Positions 63,784 to 64,000 of a stretch of DNA of 64,000 nucleotides are shown here, piece by piece. The stretch covers positions 2,826,320-2,890,319 of the forward strand of contig JASSKH010000035.1 of assembly GCA_031763025.1 (NCBI GenBank). The letters are read 5' to 3'. Position 1 is the stretch's first letter. Each line of letters starts with the position of its first letter. The notes under the pieces are model-generated. The model was given only the letters and a program-made list of their open reading frames with translations. It was not told the DNA's origin and made no database searches. The translations under genes were made by a program, and so were the position numbers. The DNA comes from Macrocystis pyrifera (lineage: Eukaryota > Sar > Phaeophyceae > Laminariales > Laminariaceae).

Positions 63784-64000
63784 TATTACGGAGGACCACG
63801 GTAAATAGGACCACGGGTATTGCTATTACGGGGTCCATAGTTAACGGGACCAAATTTTGTTAGTAAAAATAGGCAAATATATAGGTTTTTATGTATACCA
63901 TAGGTCCTATTAACTATGGACCCCCGTAATTTAAATTTTAGGTCCTATTAACTATGGACCCCCGTAATTTAAAAAAAAATTAAATTACGGGGGTCCATAG
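63784..64000. mobile_element. Cluster of MITE copies at the right edge
   Basis: In 217 bp there is a left-end fragment (63784-63815), a complete copy 11 (63826-63929), a right-end fragment (about 63940-63967) and a new left end (TTACGGGGGTCCATAG, 63985-64000) cut by the window edge. The ends join through short AT stretches, suggesting repeated insertion into or next to existing copies. Confidence 0.85.

Noticed and set aside
1..64000. CRISPR arrays, bacterial operons, rRNA genes or integrated viral genes
   Set aside because: No regularly spaced identical repeats with unique spacers, no rRNA core sequences and no recognisable viral protein were found. The window is eukaryotic nuclear DNA.

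Overview
This is eukaryotic nuclear DNA: spliced genes with long, repeat-filled GT-AG introns, one long intronless pentatricopeptide-repeat (PPR) gene, and dense transposon-derived sequence. The style of the PPR gene, the kilobase-scale introns and the alternating gene strands suggest a stramenopile, most likely a brown alga (Ectocarpus-like). The organism is inferred, not proven.

Genes, left to right. 1-3816 (-): the first two exons of V-ATPase subunit d, with a 3.6 kb intron; the gene runs off the left edge. 6868-9177 (+): an intronless 769-aa P-class PPR protein. 20043-24007 (-): an unrecognised five-exon gene with a duplicated WPxDVPWxKGK domain and an acidic C-terminal part; two frame breaks lie in simple-sequence tracts. 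28506-29099 (-): a possible two-exon small protein. 32708-35651 (+): TAF9, a histone-fold subunit of TFIID/SAGA. 37186-41574 (-): REX4, a DEDDh RNA exonuclease, complete, with one frame break in a poly-G tract. 41826 onward (+): the first exon of an unknown gene divergent from REX4. 55296-61155 (+): an unrecognised gene of at least five phase-compatible exons. These models were rebuilt by eye from splice sites, reading phase and family motifs.

The rest is mobile and repetitive DNA. A ~105-bp MITE with TA target duplications has about ten copies, and a paralogous empty site confirms its target. Two copies of a ~440-bp TRIM-like element lie at 10496 and 49985, the second with perfect target duplications. 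A ~200-bp satellite at 9944-13926 is broken up by insertions. A 2.6-kb element with ~590-bp inverted arms (24830-27414) carries nested insertions. A cluster of ~720-bp inverted-repeat elements fills 42483-46320. A 30-bp minisatellite covers 47862-48728. There are also foldbacks, tandem duplications and many pure poly-G/C runs.

The genes do not form an operon or pathway; they are independent housekeeping or regulatory genes separated by repeats. The least explained signals are the two unrecognised multi-exon genes, the strong excess of the 8-mer TACCAGGT, and the recurring terminal motif GCCAAAA..AGGTATACCT shared by otherwise different elements.
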